Source: Gammaproteobacteria bacterium
Lineage (GTDB): Bacteria > Pseudomonadota > Gammaproteobacteria > GCA-001735895
DNA length: 64,000 nucleotides
Direction of reading: 5' to 3'
Assembly: GCA_029862005.1 (NCBI GenBank)
Contig: JAOTYD010000001.1
Span: 186,001-250,000 of the forward strand
The notes beneath the pieces were generated by a model. That model was not told the origin of the DNA. It searched no databases and saw only the letters and a list, made by a program, of their open reading frames with translations. A program made the position numbers and the translations under genes. This document shows, in pieces, positions 35,066-45,384 of the stretch. Numbering within the stretch: the stretch's first letter is position 1; each line of letters opens with the position of its first letter.

Positions 35066-35141
35066 GCCGGGGTAGCTCAGATGGTAGAGCAACGCATTCG
35101 TAATGCGTGGGTCGGAGGTTCGAATCCTCTCTCCGGCACCA
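35066..35141 (+). tRNA. tRNA-Thr, anticodon CGT
   Basis: A 76-base cloverleaf with acceptor GCCGGGG/CTCCGGC (one G-T pair), D-arm GCTCAGATGGTAGAGC, anticodon stem ACGCA/TGCGT with loop TTCGTAA (anticodon CGT, reading ACG), variable loop, and T-arm GGAGGTTCGAATCCTC. The discriminator is A and CCA is encoded. It marks the right boundary of the repeat-bearing accessory stretch, a common place for integration, although no attachment duplication of its 3' end is seen. Confidence 0.97.
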
Positions 35142-35292
35142 AAAATTCAATGGAAAATTTTGCTAATTAGCAGGTAAACTGGGTAGCCTGCCCCGCCAAA
35201 TATCTAGTAATTTTTCCCATACTTTGCGGGTGTCACAGCAGACACTCGATTTTCGCTACTGAGGGTCTGTAACCGACGGCAATTCAAAAGGA

Positions 35293-36075
35293 TCAGAACA
35301 CCACGTTGAAGGTCTGCAGCATCGAGCGCCACGAAGCCACGTCGGCGGCCTCGTCGTACTTGAGGTTATCGATGCCGAAACTGCCCGCGTCGGGATTGGT
35401 GAAGCCGTGGCGCGCGCCGTCGTGGCCGTGGAAGACGAGATCCACGCCAGCATCGTTCATCGCCGCCGTGAAGGCTTCGACGCGCTCAGCTGGGACAAAG
35501 GCATCGGCATTGCCGTGCTCGATCAGCACCCGCCCCTTGAAGCTCTGCGCTTCACTGCCGTTCGGCAGGGGCAGCGACCCGTGGAAACTGACCACAGCAT
35601 CGAGATCGGCTCCGGTATAGGCGAGCTGCATCACCGTGGCGCCACCGAAGCAGTAGCCGATCGCCGCCAGGCGGCTGTCGTCCGTGATCGCCAGCGAGCT
35701 TAGCTTCTCGAGGCCCTTTTGGGCGCGGCGGCGCCAGCCGTCCAGGTTAGAAACCGTTGCTTTCATCCACTCCCCGGCTTGTGCGGGATGGCTGGTGACC
35801 TTGTCGCCGCCGTACATGTCCACCGCGAAGGCCACATAGCCCAGTTCAGCGAGCTGTTCCGCACGTCTCTTGGCATAGTCGTTGAGCCCCCACCATTCGT
35901 GAACGACCAGCACGCCGGGACGTTTGCCCTCGACCGCATCGTTCCAATACAGGTAGCCGGTCAGGTTGTCACCGCCGTCCTTGTAGGCAACGGCCGCACT
36001 GCGGACTTCCGCCATCGCACCCGAAAACGACAGGCAGGCGACTAGCGTAACGGTCAACATGGAAAGAAATTTCAT
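35293..36075 (-). CDS. Secreted dienelactone-hydrolase family protein
   Basis: The 260 residues begin with a signal peptide (MKFLSMLTVTLVACLSFSGAMA) and continue with an alpha/beta hydrolase fold. The nucleophile is cysteine in GYCFGGATV, the hallmark of dienelactone hydrolases, with VVHEWWGLNDYAK before it and the catalytic His in HDGARHGFTNP. It would cleave small ester or lactone substrates in the periplasm. GAGGAGG lies before the ATG. It reads toward the tRNA. Substrate unknown. Confidence 0.88.
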   Translation of the reverse strand: MKFLSMLTVTLVACLSFSGAMAEVRSAAVAYKDGGDNLTGYLYWNDAVEGKRPGVLVVHEWWGLNDYAKRRAEQLAELGYVAFAVDMYGGDKVTSHPAQAGEWMKATVSNLDGWRRRAQKGLEKLSSLAITDDSRLAAIGYCFGGATVMQLAYTGADLDAVVSFHGSLPLPNGSEAQSFKGRVLIEHGNADAFVPAERVEAFTAAMNDAGVDLVFHGHDGARHGFTNPDAGSFGIDNLKYDEAADVASWRSMLQTFNVVF

Positions 36076-36438
36076 GGTTGGTCCTCCTCAGGTTGTTGGT
36101 CCCCAAACCGGGGATTGCAATTTTAACCCAAAATCTCCGGCAGGCCAGCCCAGAATATCGACGACCTCTCAGCCAACTACAGGGACCGGGCTTGCAGCAA
36201 TCTTAGCTCTCGATAGTGTCCCCTCCTTCAGAAGACAGGCGATGCCCAGATCGGATGCGGCATCAATTGCCTACAAAATCGCTTGCAGATTTTCCCAGGA
36301 TGGGGGGTTCTCCCTCGTGCAGGTGTCTGCTTCTGGCCGAGGATCGAGGCTCGGCATCCTTGTTTCAGTGTCTGTTTTGGAGATATAAAGGAAACTAAGC
36401 GCGGGTTCTTTGTTCGACAGCATGCGTTTGTTAGCCAT
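36076..36438. other. Spacer of mixed sequence
   Basis: No gene is supported in 363 bases. There is a possible diverged third copy of the GGCCGAAGATTG repeat near 36335. A long minus-strand frame overlaps the GNAT gene but is a shadow. Confidence 0.45.
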
Positions 36439-36948
36439 CTAAATTGCGTCATTGAATTCGTCACGATATCGCACCACGCTACCAGCCCCGGGTAAGACAC
36501 CCTTGTCGTAAATAACCACCATGAATGCCTCATCAGGAACGCTCTCCCACTGACTGGAAAGTCGATACTTTGATGCGGGCTCGAAACCAAAGCGTGGGTA
36601 ATACTCCGGGTGTCCCAGGACGATAACGAACGGACAACCTGAACTGTGCAGGTGAGCAAGTCCGTGGTGGACAAGCTGCGAACCAATACCTTTCTGCTGG
36701 TAGGCCGGTAAGACTGCCATTGGCGCCAGACCCATACCGATGACTCCACAGCCATCAACAGTTACCGGGGTAAACAGTATGTGACCTACAACGATTCCAT
36801 CTTCGACCGCGACAAATGCGAGATAGTCTTCACAGGAGCCACGCAGCTTGTCTACGAGTGCTGCTTCAGGGCCGTTATCAAATGCGGCCATATTCACGCT
36901 GCGAACAGAGTCTTGATCTCCCGGTTCCTCTTTGCGAATTTCGGCCAT
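36439..36948 (-). CDS. GNAT-family N-acetyltransferase
   Basis: A 169-residue GNAT fold protein resembling the YhbS-type group: IRKEEPGDQDSVRSVNMAAFDNGPEAALVDKLR, then the acetyl-CoA loop LAVLPAYQQKGIGSQLVHHGL, and LGHPEYYPRFGFEPAS. The pyrophosphate-binding Q-x-x-G-I-G is intact. It acetylates an unknown amine. It is not part of an operon; flanking spacers exceed 200 bases on both sides. Confidence 0.85.
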   Translation of the reverse strand: MAEIRKEEPGDQDSVRSVNMAAFDNGPEAALVDKLRGSCEDYLAFVAVEDGIVVGHILFTPVTVDGCGVIGMGLAPMAVLPAYQQKGIGSQLVHHGLAHLHSSGCPFVIVLGHPEYYPRFGFEPASKYRLSSQWESVPDEAFMVVIYDKGVLPGAGSVVRYRDEFNDAI

Positions 36949-37151
36949 CGGTGAATGTTCCGTTTTCGAGGGGTTAGCTGCAGGATAAAATTATTCTTAA
37001 CCAGATAACATATTAGCACTGATACCGATCGCCCGTTCCTGGCCGATAGCGAACTCTGTTTGCGAACAATGCTGTGTACGCTTTATATAGTAGGAGATGA
37101 TGGCTATATAAGGCTAACCGGTGACTGGAAACTGGTGGTGACTGGGGGGTT

Positions 37152-37748
37152 GTGACAGAATTGGAGCTCGATACTGGCAGGTGGGTTGGCGTGGACAAGG
37201 TATATATTACGGCGCAGGAGCTGCTCGAGGATTCGTTCCGGCTTGCGCACCAGATTTATGAAGATGGCTTCCATCCGGAGTTTATCGTCGGTATCTGGCG
37301 CGGTGGCACGCCGGTTGGTATCGCGGTACAGGAGTACTTTGAATTCAAGAATGTCGAGACCGATCATATCTCGGTGCGCACCTCGTCTTACTATGGCATT
37401 AACAAGCAGGCCAAGAAAATCCGGGTTCACGGATTACACTACCTGATTGAAAACGCCAATGCCGATGATCGCCTGTTGATCGTCGATGACGTGTTTGACT
37501 CCGGTCGCAGCGTCGATGCTCTGGTCAAGGCGATTCGGAAGCAGTCCCGACTGAATGCACCGGGCGATATCCGGGTTGCCTGTCCCTGGTACAAGCCGAG
37601 CAAAAATAGTGTCGGATTCGAACCGGATTATTACTTGCACGAAAGTGCTGACTGGCTGGTGTTTCCACATGAACTGTCAGGGCTCGATGTCGCCGAAATT
37701 GCGTCCGGCAAAAAAGATCTTGAGAATATTCTTGACTTATTCGAGTAG
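37152..37748 (+). CDS. Purine phosphoribosyltransferase-like protein
   Basis: A 198-residue type I phosphoribosyltransferase with the PRPP-binding loop RLLIVDDVFDSGRS and an FIVGIWRGGTPVGI segment, resembling hypoxanthine/xanthine-guanine enzymes. It could salvage bases entering through the importer at 22-27 kb or released in catabolism; that tie is inference. The start is a GTG after a G-rich ribosome site. It is 18 bases from the kinase gene, so the two may be cotranscribed. Confidence 0.8.
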   Translation: MTELELDTGRWVGVDKVYITAQELLEDSFRLAHQIYEDGFHPEFIVGIWRGGTPVGIAVQEYFEFKNVETDHISVRTSSYYGINKQAKKIRVHGLHYLIENANADDRLLIVDDVFDSGRSVDALVKAIRKQSRLNAPGDIRVACPWYKPSKNSVGFEPDYYLHESADWLVFPHELSGLDVAEIASGKKDLENILDLFE

Positions 37749-37766
37749 TCGCGTTTTGCTATAGAG

Positions 37767-39539
37767 ATGCCCAATTCAACAAGAATAGTAACCACTGGTG
37801 CATGTTTTTTAGCTTTTCTCGTCTTCGGACTGATCTGGTCCAGTGCCGACCGTGTTGAATTAACTGGCGCTCAACGCCTGGCGATATTCGTAGCGCTGGG
37901 ATTATTCGCTTCGATCGGGCTGTTTTATTACCTCAAGCAGCAGAGCGCCCTCAAGGAGTCCCGGCAATCCCTGCAGCAGTCGGATCTCTCACGGGAAAAG
38001 TTCAAGGTCACTATCAGCCACGAGGTTCGCACGCCGCTGAGTGGTATCGTCGGCGTGATGCACCTTTTGAAACGAACCGAGCTTGACCGCAACCAACAGC
38101 GATATGTCGACATGGCCGCCAATTCAGCCGACATGCTGCTGGAAATAATCAACGATTCCCTTTCCCAGTCGCGCATGGACACGGCTTTTCTGTCGATCGA
38201 GGCTGAAAAACTCGTTCTCGCGGAAGTGATTGAAGACGTTACCAGTATTCTCGCGCCCGAGGCCATAAACAAGGGACTCGAGCTGGTGTGTGACATTGAC
38301 CCCGATATCCCGTATCGAACAAAAGGTGATGCCATACGCTTGCGCCAGGTATTAAACAATTTGCTCAGTAACGCCATCAGGTATACCGAAACAGGTAACA
38401 TCACGATCTATGCTGTCAAAAAAGATGATCGGATCGAGATTGGCGTCAAGGATACGGGTATCGGGATCGATGCCGAGCAGCGGGAAATATTGCTGCGACC
38501 CTGTCAAAAGGACGGGAATTTTGGCCCGCAGGTCGACTGGCCAGGGCTTGGTTTGAAAAGTAGTCGCCGCCTGATAAAAGCCATGGGCAGCTTGCTGCAA
38601 ATCGAAAGTAGTCCCGGAGTGGGAAGTCGCTTTTACTTTGAAATGGCGATTGATGCTGGACTGAGTGCTACCTATGACTGGAAACCGCCACGTTCCTTAC
38701 AGGAAATGAGCGTTGCCATTTTAAGCCCGTTAAAATCGCAGCGTGACTCGATAGGGAAGATGCTGAAGTACTGGAATATCAGCAGAATCCAGAAAATGGA
38801 ATTCGACGCCGATCGGCGGCGGGACTTGCCGAAACTGGATCCCTGTGACCTGTTAATTATCGATCAGTCCGAATCTGAACAGGGGGTCAATGATTTGATC
38901 GAGCGTCTGCGCAATAACAGTGAATGGCGAGACACCCGCTTTGTGCACCTGGTTCCCCTGAACCGGCAAAACGAAGGTGGCAGTGCCGATGTCAGGCTGC
39001 ACAAGCCCCTGTCGCATTCGCGTTTATACGCAACCTTGCTCGACGTTGTCTATAAACTCGCGTTCAGTGCGGAGCGCGTTTCTGAGCAGTTTGCAACTGC
39101 CGGTGAAAATAACGGCCTACTGACGGGTCACCGGATTTTACTGGTCGAAGACGATGACATCAGCAAAATGATTACACTGGAAATGCTCGACGGCACCGGG
39201 CTCGAAGTTGACGTTGCGAACAACGGCGCCGATGCGATCGAGCAGGTTCAGCAGCAGCAATACGACCTGATCCTGATGGATATTCAAATGCCGGTTATGG
39301 ACGGCTACGAGGCAACGCGAAATATTCGGGCCCTGGGTGGGCAGTTCGAATCGATCCCGATCATCGCCATAACCGCCCATGCATTCGAGGGAGACAGCAG
39401 TAAAAGCCTGGATGCAGGTATGAACTACTATATCTCGAAGCCGTTCGAACCGGAAATTCTGGTACTTACGATCAACCGGTTTATCGGCAAGCAGGGGCAG
39501 AGTACTGACTCTGGCCCCATTGATTTAGTGCTGCAGTAA
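37767..39539 (+). CDS. Hybrid sensor histidine kinase
   Basis: The 590-residue membrane protein has two N-terminal helices with a very short periplasmic loop (about 8-28 and 41-57), then HisKA (SHEVRTPLSGIVG with the phospho-His), HATPase (N-box NNLLSNAIRYTETG, DTGIGID), a pseudo-receiver-like linker and a C-terminal receiver (ILLVEDDDISK; phospho-Asp in ILMDIQMPVMDG; KPF). It lacks an Hpt domain, so it would pass phosphate to an external Hpt or its own receiver. The input is probably membrane or redox state, not a large sensor domain. It overlaps the prpD stop from the other strand by 15 bases. Confidence 0.93.
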   Translation: MPNSTRIVTTGACFLAFLVFGLIWSSADRVELTGAQRLAIFVALGLFASIGLFYYLKQQSALKESRQSLQQSDLSREKFKVTISHEVRTPLSGIVGVMHLLKRTELDRNQQRYVDMAANSADMLLEIINDSLSQSRMDTAFLSIEAEKLVLAEVIEDVTSILAPEAINKGLELVCDIDPDIPYRTKGDAIRLRQVLNNLLSNAIRYTETGNITIYAVKKDDRIEIGVKDTGIGIDAEQREILLRPCQKDGNFGPQVDWPGLGLKSSRRLIKAMGSLLQIESSPGVGSRFYFEMAIDAGLSATYDWKPPRSLQEMSVAILSPLKSQRDSIGKMLKYWNISRIQKMEFDADRRRDLPKLDPCDLLIIDQSESEQGVNDLIERLRNNSEWRDTRFVHLVPLNRQNEGGSADVRLHKPLSHSRLYATLLDVVYKLAFSAERVSEQFATAGENNGLLTGHRILLVEDDDISKMITLEMLDGTGLEVDVANNGADAIEQVQQQQYDLILMDIQMPVMDGYEATRNIRALGGQFESIPIIAITAHAFEGDSSKSLDAGMNYYISKPFEPEILVLTINRFIGKQGQSTDSGPIDLVLQ

Positions 39540-40979
39540 CTCCATCATCCGCGTCACGCTGGTGCTTTCGAAAACTTGGTGATCGGCGCAAATGGCGAGT
39601 ATCTGGTCCGCTTTCCTGGCACTGATGTGGCCCCGCAGGTAACGTTCGAACTTGGCCTTCAGCAAGGGGATTCCCTCGTCGCGACGGCGGCGATGGCCAA
39701 CCGGGTAGTCGACCACGATCTCGTCGCTCTCACTGCCATCGTTATAGAAAACCTGTAACGAATTCCCGATGGCACGCTTATCCGGTTCGAGGTATTCGCG
39801 CGTAAAACGTTCTTCCTCGCTGACTTCCATTTTTTCGCGCAGGGCATCGACCCGCGGATCACTGGCAACGTCGTCTTCGTAATGTTCCGCCTGCAGGTCA
39901 CCTTTCAGCAGGCCTATCGCGACCATGTACTGAATGCAGTGATCGCGGTCCGCGGGATTATCCAGCGGCCCCGTTTTATTGATGATGCGATCACCCGACT
40001 CCTGGGTTTTAATGACGATACGGTCAATGTCGTCGAGACGGTTGACGACTTCCGGGTGCAGTTTCACCGCGGCTTCGACGGCAGTTTGGGCATGGAATTC
40101 TGCGGGGAAGGATATCTTGAAAAGGATATTTTCCATCGTGTAGCTGCCATAACCCTGGCTGAACTCGAGCGGTTTTTTACCAAAAGACACATCTTGGAAT
40201 CCCCAGGTAGGCGCCGTAATCGCGGATGGATAACCCATTTCACCACGCAGCGCGGTGAACGCGAGAAACAGCCCGCGCGACGATGCATCGCCAGCGGCCC
40301 AGGATTTGCGCGAGCCGGTGTTGGGCGCGTGACGGTAGGTCCGCAGCGAGGATCCATCCAGCCAGGCATGCGATACCGCGTTCAGGCACTCGTCACGACT
40401 GCAGCCGAGCATCTGTGCACTGACCGCGGCCGAGGCGATGCGTACCAGCATAACGTGACACAGGCCGACACGGTTAAACGAGTTCTCCAGCGCGATCACG
40501 CCCTGGATTTCGTGTGCCTTGATCATCGCGATCATGACGTCGCGCATCGATAATGGTGCTTCGCCTTCACTGATGCGCTTGCGTGACAGGTAATCGGCCA
40601 GCGCCAGGATGGCCCCGAGATTATCCGACGGGTGGCCCCACTCTGCCGCCAGCCAGGTGTCGTTGTAATCCAGCCAGCGCACCATGGCGCCGATGTTCCA
40701 TGCAGCGCGAATCGGGTCGAGCTCGTAGGCGGTGCCGGGAACGCGCGCACCGTGTCCCGGCATGTCGGCACCCGGAACAATCGGTCCCAGTAACTTGGTG
40801 CAGGCCGGGTACTTCAATGCCAGCAATGCACAACCCATGCTGTCCATCCAGTCGTAGCGTGCGGTTTGCATCGCTTCTTCCGAGCGGGTGACATCGTATT
40901 CGAACACGTAGTCGACGATATCCTGGATGACCTGGTCAAAATCGGGACGACTCGCGTCCAGAACTGCAGCTTTGCTCAT
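39525..40979 (-). CDS. prpD: 2-methylcitrate dehydratase
   Basis: PrpD dehydrates 2-methylcitrate to 2-methyl-cis-aconitate in propionate breakdown. The 484 residues match the PrpD/MmgE fold with RYDWMDSMGCALLALKYPAC, LDYNDTWLAAEWGHPSDN (containing the conserved D-Y-N-D-T) and SWAAGDASSRG. It lies 3 bases after prpC. Its stop runs into the kinase gene on the other strand. The product can be rehydrated by AcnB, whose gene lies across the spacer. Confidence 0.95.
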   Translation of the reverse strand: MSKAAVLDASRPDFDQVIQDIVDYVFEYDVTRSEEAMQTARYDWMDSMGCALLALKYPACTKLLGPIVPGADMPGHGARVPGTAYELDPIRAAWNIGAMVRWLDYNDTWLAAEWGHPSDNLGAILALADYLSRKRISEGEAPLSMRDVMIAMIKAHEIQGVIALENSFNRVGLCHVMLVRIASAAVSAQMLGCSRDECLNAVSHAWLDGSSLRTYRHAPNTGSRKSWAAGDASSRGLFLAFTALRGEMGYPSAITAPTWGFQDVSFGKKPLEFSQGYGSYTMENILFKISFPAEFHAQTAVEAAVKLHPEVVNRLDDIDRIVIKTQESGDRIINKTGPLDNPADRDHCIQYMVAIGLLKGDLQAEHYEDDVASDPRVDALREKMEVSEEERFTREYLEPDKRAIGNSLQVFYNDGSESDEIVVDYPVGHRRRRDEGIPLLKAKFERYLRGHISARKADQILAICADHQVFESTSVTRMMELLQH

Positions 40980-40982
40980 TAT

Positions 40983-42131
40983 CTATTTCCTTTCACTAAT
41001 CGGGACAAAGTCCAGGTCTTCTGGACCGGTGTAATTGGCAGACGGCCGGATGATCTTGCCGTCGATGCGTTGCTCCACCACGTGGGCACCCCAGCCGGAG
41101 GTGCGGGAAATGACGAACAGCGGCGTGAACATGTCGGTGGGTACGCCCATCTGGTTGTAGGAAACCGCGGAAAACCAGTCCAGGTTCGGGAACATGTTTT
41201 TCAAATCCCTCATCACCGTCTCGAGGCGTTCGGCCACTTCGAACATCAGCAAATCGTCATTTTCCTCGGCCAGGTTTCTGGCAACCCGCTTTATAACCTC
41301 GTTACGCGGATCACTGACGGTGTAAACCGGGTGTCCGAAACCGATGACGATTTCCTTGTTGGCGACCCGCTCGCGGATATCGGCCTCGGCCTCGTCTGCC
41401 GAGCTGTAACGCGACTGGATTTCAAATGCTGCTTCGTTGGCGCCGCCGTGCTTGGGTCCGCGCAGCGCGCCAATGGCGGCGGTAATGCAGGAGTACATGT
41501 CTGAACCGGTACCGGCGACGACGCGCCCGGTAAAAGTTGACGCGTTGAACTCGTGCTCGGCGTAAAGAATCAGTGAAATATGCATCGCCTTTACCCAGGA
41601 CTCGCGTGGTGGCTCGCCGTGCAGCAGGTGCAGGAAATGGGCGCCGATGGAATCATCATCGGTGACGAGCTCGATACGCTTGCCGTGATGGCTGAAGTGG
41701 TACCAGTAAACCAGCATCGAACCGAAGCAGGCCATCAGCCGGTCGATGATGTCGCGCGCGCCGTCAACATTTTGATCAGAATCTTCCGGCATCTGGCAAC
41801 CCAGTGCCGAACAACCGGTACGCATGACATCCATCGGGTGCGTGCTCGTGGGTAACTGTTCAAGCACCGTTTTTACCGATTTGGGCAGGTCGCGCATCGC
41901 CTTCAGCCGCGCCTTGTAGGCATCCAGTTCGTCCTGCGTGGGCAATTTTTCGTGTACGATCAGGTAGGCGATTTCTTCGAATTCACAGGTTTCCGCAATA
42001 TCGAGAATATCGTAACCACGGTAGTGCAGATCATTACCGGTTCTGCCGACGGTGCAGATGGCGGTGTTACCAGCGGCTGTCCCTGACAGCGCGACCGATT
42101 TTTTGGGCTTGAACCCGGGTGTGTCACTCAT
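40983..42131 (-). CDS. prpC: 2-methylcitrate synthase
   Basis: PrpC condenses propionyl-CoA with oxaloacetate. The 382-residue citrate-synthase-fold protein has the catalytic aspartate and histidines in [15 protein letters not shown] and [14 protein letters not shown]. Its N-terminus ([20 protein letters not shown]) is the PrpC type, shorter than GltA. It overlaps prpB by four bases (ATGA) and leaves only 3 bases to prpD. A separate citrate synthase, gltA, lies at 44 kb, so the substrate split is well supported. Confidence 0.95.
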   Translation of the reverse strand: MSDTPGFKPKKSVALSGTAAGNTAICTVGRTGNDLHYRGYDILDIAETCEFEEIAYLIVHEKLPTQDELDAYKARLKAMRDLPKSVKTVLEQLPTSTHPMDVMRTGCSALGCQMPEDSDQNVDGARDIIDRLMACFGSMLVYWYHFSHHGKRIELVTDDDSIGAHFLHLLHGEPPRESWVKAMHISLILYAEHEFNASTFTGRVVAGTGSDMYSCITAAIGALRGPKHGGANEAAFEIQSRYSSADEAEADIRERVANKEIVIGFGHPVYTVSDPRNEVIKRVARNLAEENDDLLMFEVAERLETVMRDLKNMFPNLDWFSAVSYNQMGVPTDMFTPLFVISRTSGWGAHVVEQRIDGKIIRPSANYTGPEDLDFVPISERK

Positions 42132-43015
42132 GATGTCTCCTCGCTAAATAGTTGGTCCAGTTTTTGTTCGTAATCGTGATAATCGAGAAAGTCGTACAAC
42201 TCCATGCGGGTCTGCATGCTGTCGACCACGTTTTGTTGGGTGCCATCGCTCAGAATATGCCGGTACACGTTTAGTGCAGCCTGGCTCGCGGCCCGAAATG
42301 CGCTCAGCGGGTAAAGCACAAGCTTGACCCCGACCGAGGCTAACTGCTCGGTGGTGAATAACGGCGTGGCACCGAATTCGGTAATGTTAGCCAGTACCGG
42401 TACTTTTACCGCGTCAACAAACCGCTGGTATTGCTCGAGTTCGGTCATGGCTTCCGGAAAGATCATGTCCGCGCCGGCTGCAACACAGGCCTGGGCGCGT
42501 TCGATCGCGGCCTCCATGCCTTCCACTGCGAGCGCGTCAGTGCGCGCCATGATGACAAAATCGGCGTCGCTGCGAGCGTCAACGGCGGCCTTGACACGAT
42601 CGACCATTTCGGCACTCGGGACGATGGCCTTGTTGGGTCGATGACCGCAACGCTTTTGCATCACCTGGTCTTCGATATGAATGCCGGCGACGTTCGCGCG
42701 GATCATCTCGCGCACACAACGCGCGATATTGAACGCACCACCCCAGCCCACGTCAACGTCGACCAGCAACGGCAGGCTGCTGGCATCGGTAATACGGCGC
42801 GCGTCTTCGAGCACATCGGCCAGCGTGCTGATACCGAGGTCCGGAGTGCCGAGCGAGCAGGCTGCGACTCCACCGCCTGAAAGGTATAGCGCTTGGTGGC
42901 CGCATTTCTGCGCCATGATGGCGCTGTAGGCGTTAACGGCACCGACAACCTGCAGTGGATTGTTGGCGGCGGTGACCTGGCGTAATTTTTTACCCGGCGA
43001 GATGGCTTCAGTCAT
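42128..43015 (-). CDS. prpB: 2-methylisocitrate lyase
   Basis: PrpB cleaves 2-methylisocitrate to pyruvate and succinate. The 295 residues have the isocitrate-lyase-fold barrel with the phosphoenolpyruvate-mutase-like DVDVGWGG and the catalytic cysteine in [19 protein letters not shown] opens the active site. I start at the ATG 43015, which overlaps the GntR stop by 8 bases. The frame open to 43057 is not the start. Confidence 0.96.
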   Translation of the reverse strand: MTEAISPGKKLRQVTAANNPLQVVGAVNAYSAIMAQKCGHQALYLSGGGVAACSLGTPDLGISTLADVLEDARRITDASSLPLLVDVDVGWGGAFNIARCVREMIRANVAGIHIEDQVMQKRCGHRPNKAIVPSAEMVDRVKAAVDARSDADFVIMARTDALAVEGMEAAIERAQACVAAGADMIFPEAMTELEQYQRFVDAVKVPVLANITEFGATPLFTTEQLASVGVKLVLYPLSAFRAASQAALNVYRHILSDGTQQNVVDSMQTRMELYDFLDYHDYEQKLDQLFSEETS

Positions 43016-43706
43016 ATTGATCCTCGAGAATTTGTTTAACAATTTGCCAGGCGCCACTGATGTGGCGACGCATCAGTAACTCGGCCAGTTCCTCGTCACG
43101 GCTTGCGATCGCTGCGGCGATCTGGCGATGCTGGTCTAGCGCAGTTTGTGCGCGTGCCGGGAACTGCCCGGATTGACGGCGACACATCCGTATCAGCTGG
43201 TACAATTCGCCATTCAACTTTTCCAGTATCCACTGGTTCTGGCTGGCAACCGCGATGCGAAAATGAAAATCGATGTCACCCTCGCGCTGAAAATACGCCC
43301 TGCCATCGGTTTCGCTGATCGCGGTTTCGTGCTGATCGAGTAACGTCGACAGCGACGCGATTTCGCCATCGGTCATCAAGCGCGCGGCGAGTCGTGCAGC
43401 CATCCCTTCGATGGCTTCGCGCGCGCTGTAGATATCTTCCATCATCTTGGTGTCCAGCGTCACCACGCGAGATCCCGCGTGGGGAATGCGCACAATCAGC
43501 TTGATCCTTTCGAGGCGATGGATAGCCTCACGTAATGGCCCACGACTAATGCCGTATTTCAACGCCAGGTCCGATTCGACGATTTTCGAACCCTGCGCAA
43601 GCTCACCGCTGATGATGTCAGTCTTGATGCTGTCGAAGGTTCGACGCGCCAGCGTTGGGGATTCTGGTTTTTCTTCAGTAGCGGCAAGCAGGGATGTGTC
43701 AGTCAT
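43008..43706 (-). CDS. GntR-family (FCD) regulator of the methylcitrate operon
   Basis: The 232 residues have an N-terminal GntR winged helix ([20 protein letters not shown], then [14 protein letters not shown]) and an FCD domain with metal-binding-type histidine ([13 protein letters not shown]). It is the first gene of the prpBCD operon and has operators right before its start codon, so it is probably self-repressed. Enterobacterial prp genes use the sigma-54 activator PrpR instead, so this is a different control. The effector is likely a methylcitrate-cycle intermediate (inference). Confidence 0.88.
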   Translation of the reverse strand: MTDTSLLAATEEKPESPTLARRTFDSIKTDIISGELAQGSKIVESDLALKYGISRGPLREAIHRLERIKLIVRIPHAGSRVVTLDTKMMEDIYSAREAIEGMAARLAARLMTDGEIASLSTLLDQHETAISETDGRAYFQREGDIDFHFRIAVASQNQWILEKLNGELYQLIRMCRRQSGQFPARAQTALDQHRQIAAAIASRDEELAELLMRRHISGAWQIVKQILEDQYD

Positions 43707-43708
43707 TA

Positions 43709-43782
43709 ATTGTCAACAATTTAAGGTTAATTTTATGTAATTCGGTGCAAATATGCATATATTAATCGTAATTGTCAACAAT
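43709..43782. promoter_or_regulatory. Two identical GntR-type operators around the prp promoter
   Basis: ATTGTCAACAAT occurs exactly at 43709-43720 and 43771-43782, centres 62 bases apart (about six turns). On the minus strand the far copy contains TTGACA as a -35 (plus-strand 43773-43778), followed by a 17-base spacer and CATATT as a -10 (plus-strand 43750-43755). The near copy sits 3 bases ahead of the GntR start codon. Binding at both would close the promoter from both sides. Divergent gltA begins 250 bases away. Confidence 0.72.
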
Positions 43783-44033
43783 GTTTTTTGACTGGAATCG
43801 AATCCTCAAAGCACGGCGCGGAGCAAAACCAGTTTTAATGCGGGCGCGAAGAATTAATTCTCAGGATAAATTTACTTAATAGTGGTCAACACCGTTAGCG
43901 GGATAATCCAATAATGGGTATATTGAGCGCTTGCCATTGACCAACCTTCCTGACCGCAAGGGCCGGGATGGTACCCGCTGACACCAATTACTAAAACAGC
44001 CGAGCGGGAATCGCTGACTATTGAGGAACAACT

Positions 44034-45338
44034 ATGAGTGAAGAAACCGTAACCATTATCGACGATGCCACCGGTAAAGAGATCAAGTTACCGCTTTACA
44101 CGCCAACCGCGGGGCCCAAGGTGATTGATATCGGCAAGCTTTACAAGGAACTGGGTTATTTCACCTACGATCCCGGGTTTATGTCCACCGCGAGCTGCTC
44201 CAGTGCAATTACCTTTCTTGATGGCGATAAGGGTGTGTTGCAGTACCGGGGTTACCCGATCGATCAACTCGCCGAGCACAGCTCGTACCTCGAAGTCTGC
44301 TTCCTGTTACTGAATAACCGCCTGCCGAGCAAAGACGAGCTCGACTACTTTCAGACCACCGTAACTAATCACACCATGCTACACGAGGCGATGATACGTT
44401 TCTTCAGTGGCTTCAGGCGCGACGCCCATCCTATGGCGATCATGGTTGGCGTCGTCGGGGCGCTCGCCGCGTTCTACCATGACCACATGGATATCCACAA
44501 CGAGGAGCATCGTATGATCACGGCCTATCGCCTGGTCGCCAAGATGCCGACGATAGCCGCGATGAGCTATCGTTATGCCAACGGCAAGCCGTTCGTTTAT
44601 CCAAAAAATCATCTCAGCTATACCGAGAACTTTTTATACATGATGTTCTCGATGCCGTCGGAAGAATATACACCTGACCCGTTACTTGCCAAGGCACTCG
44701 ACCTGATCATGATCTTACATGCCGATCACGAGCAGAACGCGTCGACCTCGACGGTACGCCTGGCGGGTAGTTCAGATGCGAATCCATTTGCCGCGGTCGC
44801 ATCCGGTATCGCCGCCCTTTGGGGCCCCGCGCACGGCGGCGCTAACGAGGCGGTGGTGCGCATGCTGATCGATATCAACGAGTCAGGCAAACCGCTGCAG
44901 GCATTCGTCGATCGCGCCAAGGACAAGAGTGATTCGTTCCGCCTGATGGGTTTCGGTCATCGTGTTTACAAGAACTACGATCCGCGCGCCAAGTTGATTC
45001 GTGAAATTTGCCACCAGTTGCTCAATGACATGGATGCCACGGGCGAGCAGCAGAAACTGCTTGATACCGCGATGGCACTGGAAAAGGTAGCACTCGAAGA
45101 CGATTACTTTGTGCAACGTAATCTTTACCCGAACGTCGATTTTTACTCGGGCATAATTTTCCTTGCCATGGGCATCCCGATGAACATGTTCACCGTTATT
45201 TTTGCGATGGCGCGTACCATCGGCTGGATTTCTCAGTGGAACGAAATGATGTCGGATTCCGAAACCAAGATCGGTCGTCCACGCCAGCTTTATAACGGCG
45301 TGATCGATCTGGATTACGTGCCGATTGACAAACGCTGA
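44034..45338 (+). CDS. gltA: Citrate synthase
   Basis: The 434-residue GltA is the type II, NADH-sensitive-length citrate synthase. Catalytic motifs include the substrate loop [29 protein letters not shown], and [15 protein letters not shown]. It makes citrate from acetyl-CoA and oxaloacetate. It faces the GntR-prp operon across 330 bases, so control by that GntR is possible but not shown. acnB follows after 46 bases and is probably cotranscribed. Confidence 0.96.
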   Translation: MSEETVTIIDDATGKEIKLPLYTPTAGPKVIDIGKLYKELGYFTYDPGFMSTASCSSAITFLDGDKGVLQYRGYPIDQLAEHSSYLEVCFLLLNNRLPSKDELDYFQTTVTNHTMLHEAMIRFFSGFRRDAHPMAIMVGVVGALAAFYHDHMDIHNEEHRMITAYRLVAKMPTIAAMSYRYANGKPFVYPKNHLSYTENFLYMMFSMPSEEYTPDPLLAKALDLIMILHADHEQNASTSTVRLAGSSDANPFAAVASGIAALWGPAHGGANEAVVRMLIDINESGKPLQAFVDRAKDKSDSFRLMGFGHRVYKNYDPRAKLIREICHQLLNDMDATGEQQKLLDTAMALEKVALEDDYFVQRNLYPNVDFYSGIIFLAMGIPMNMFTVIFAMARTIGWISQWNEMMSDSETKIGRPRQLYNGVIDLDYVPIDKR

Positions 45339-45384
45339 AACGATGCCTTTTATTAGTATCTACTGACCTAAAGAGAATATCGAA

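Noticed and set aside
35066-35141. Phage or island integration site at tRNA-Thr
   Set aside because: No duplicate of the tRNA 3' end and no integrase gene is seen in the window. The direct repeats nearby are a different sequence.
36228-36758. A 176-codon minus-strand frame overlapping the GNAT gene
   Set aside because: It overlaps the GNAT coding region in another frame and shows no domain.
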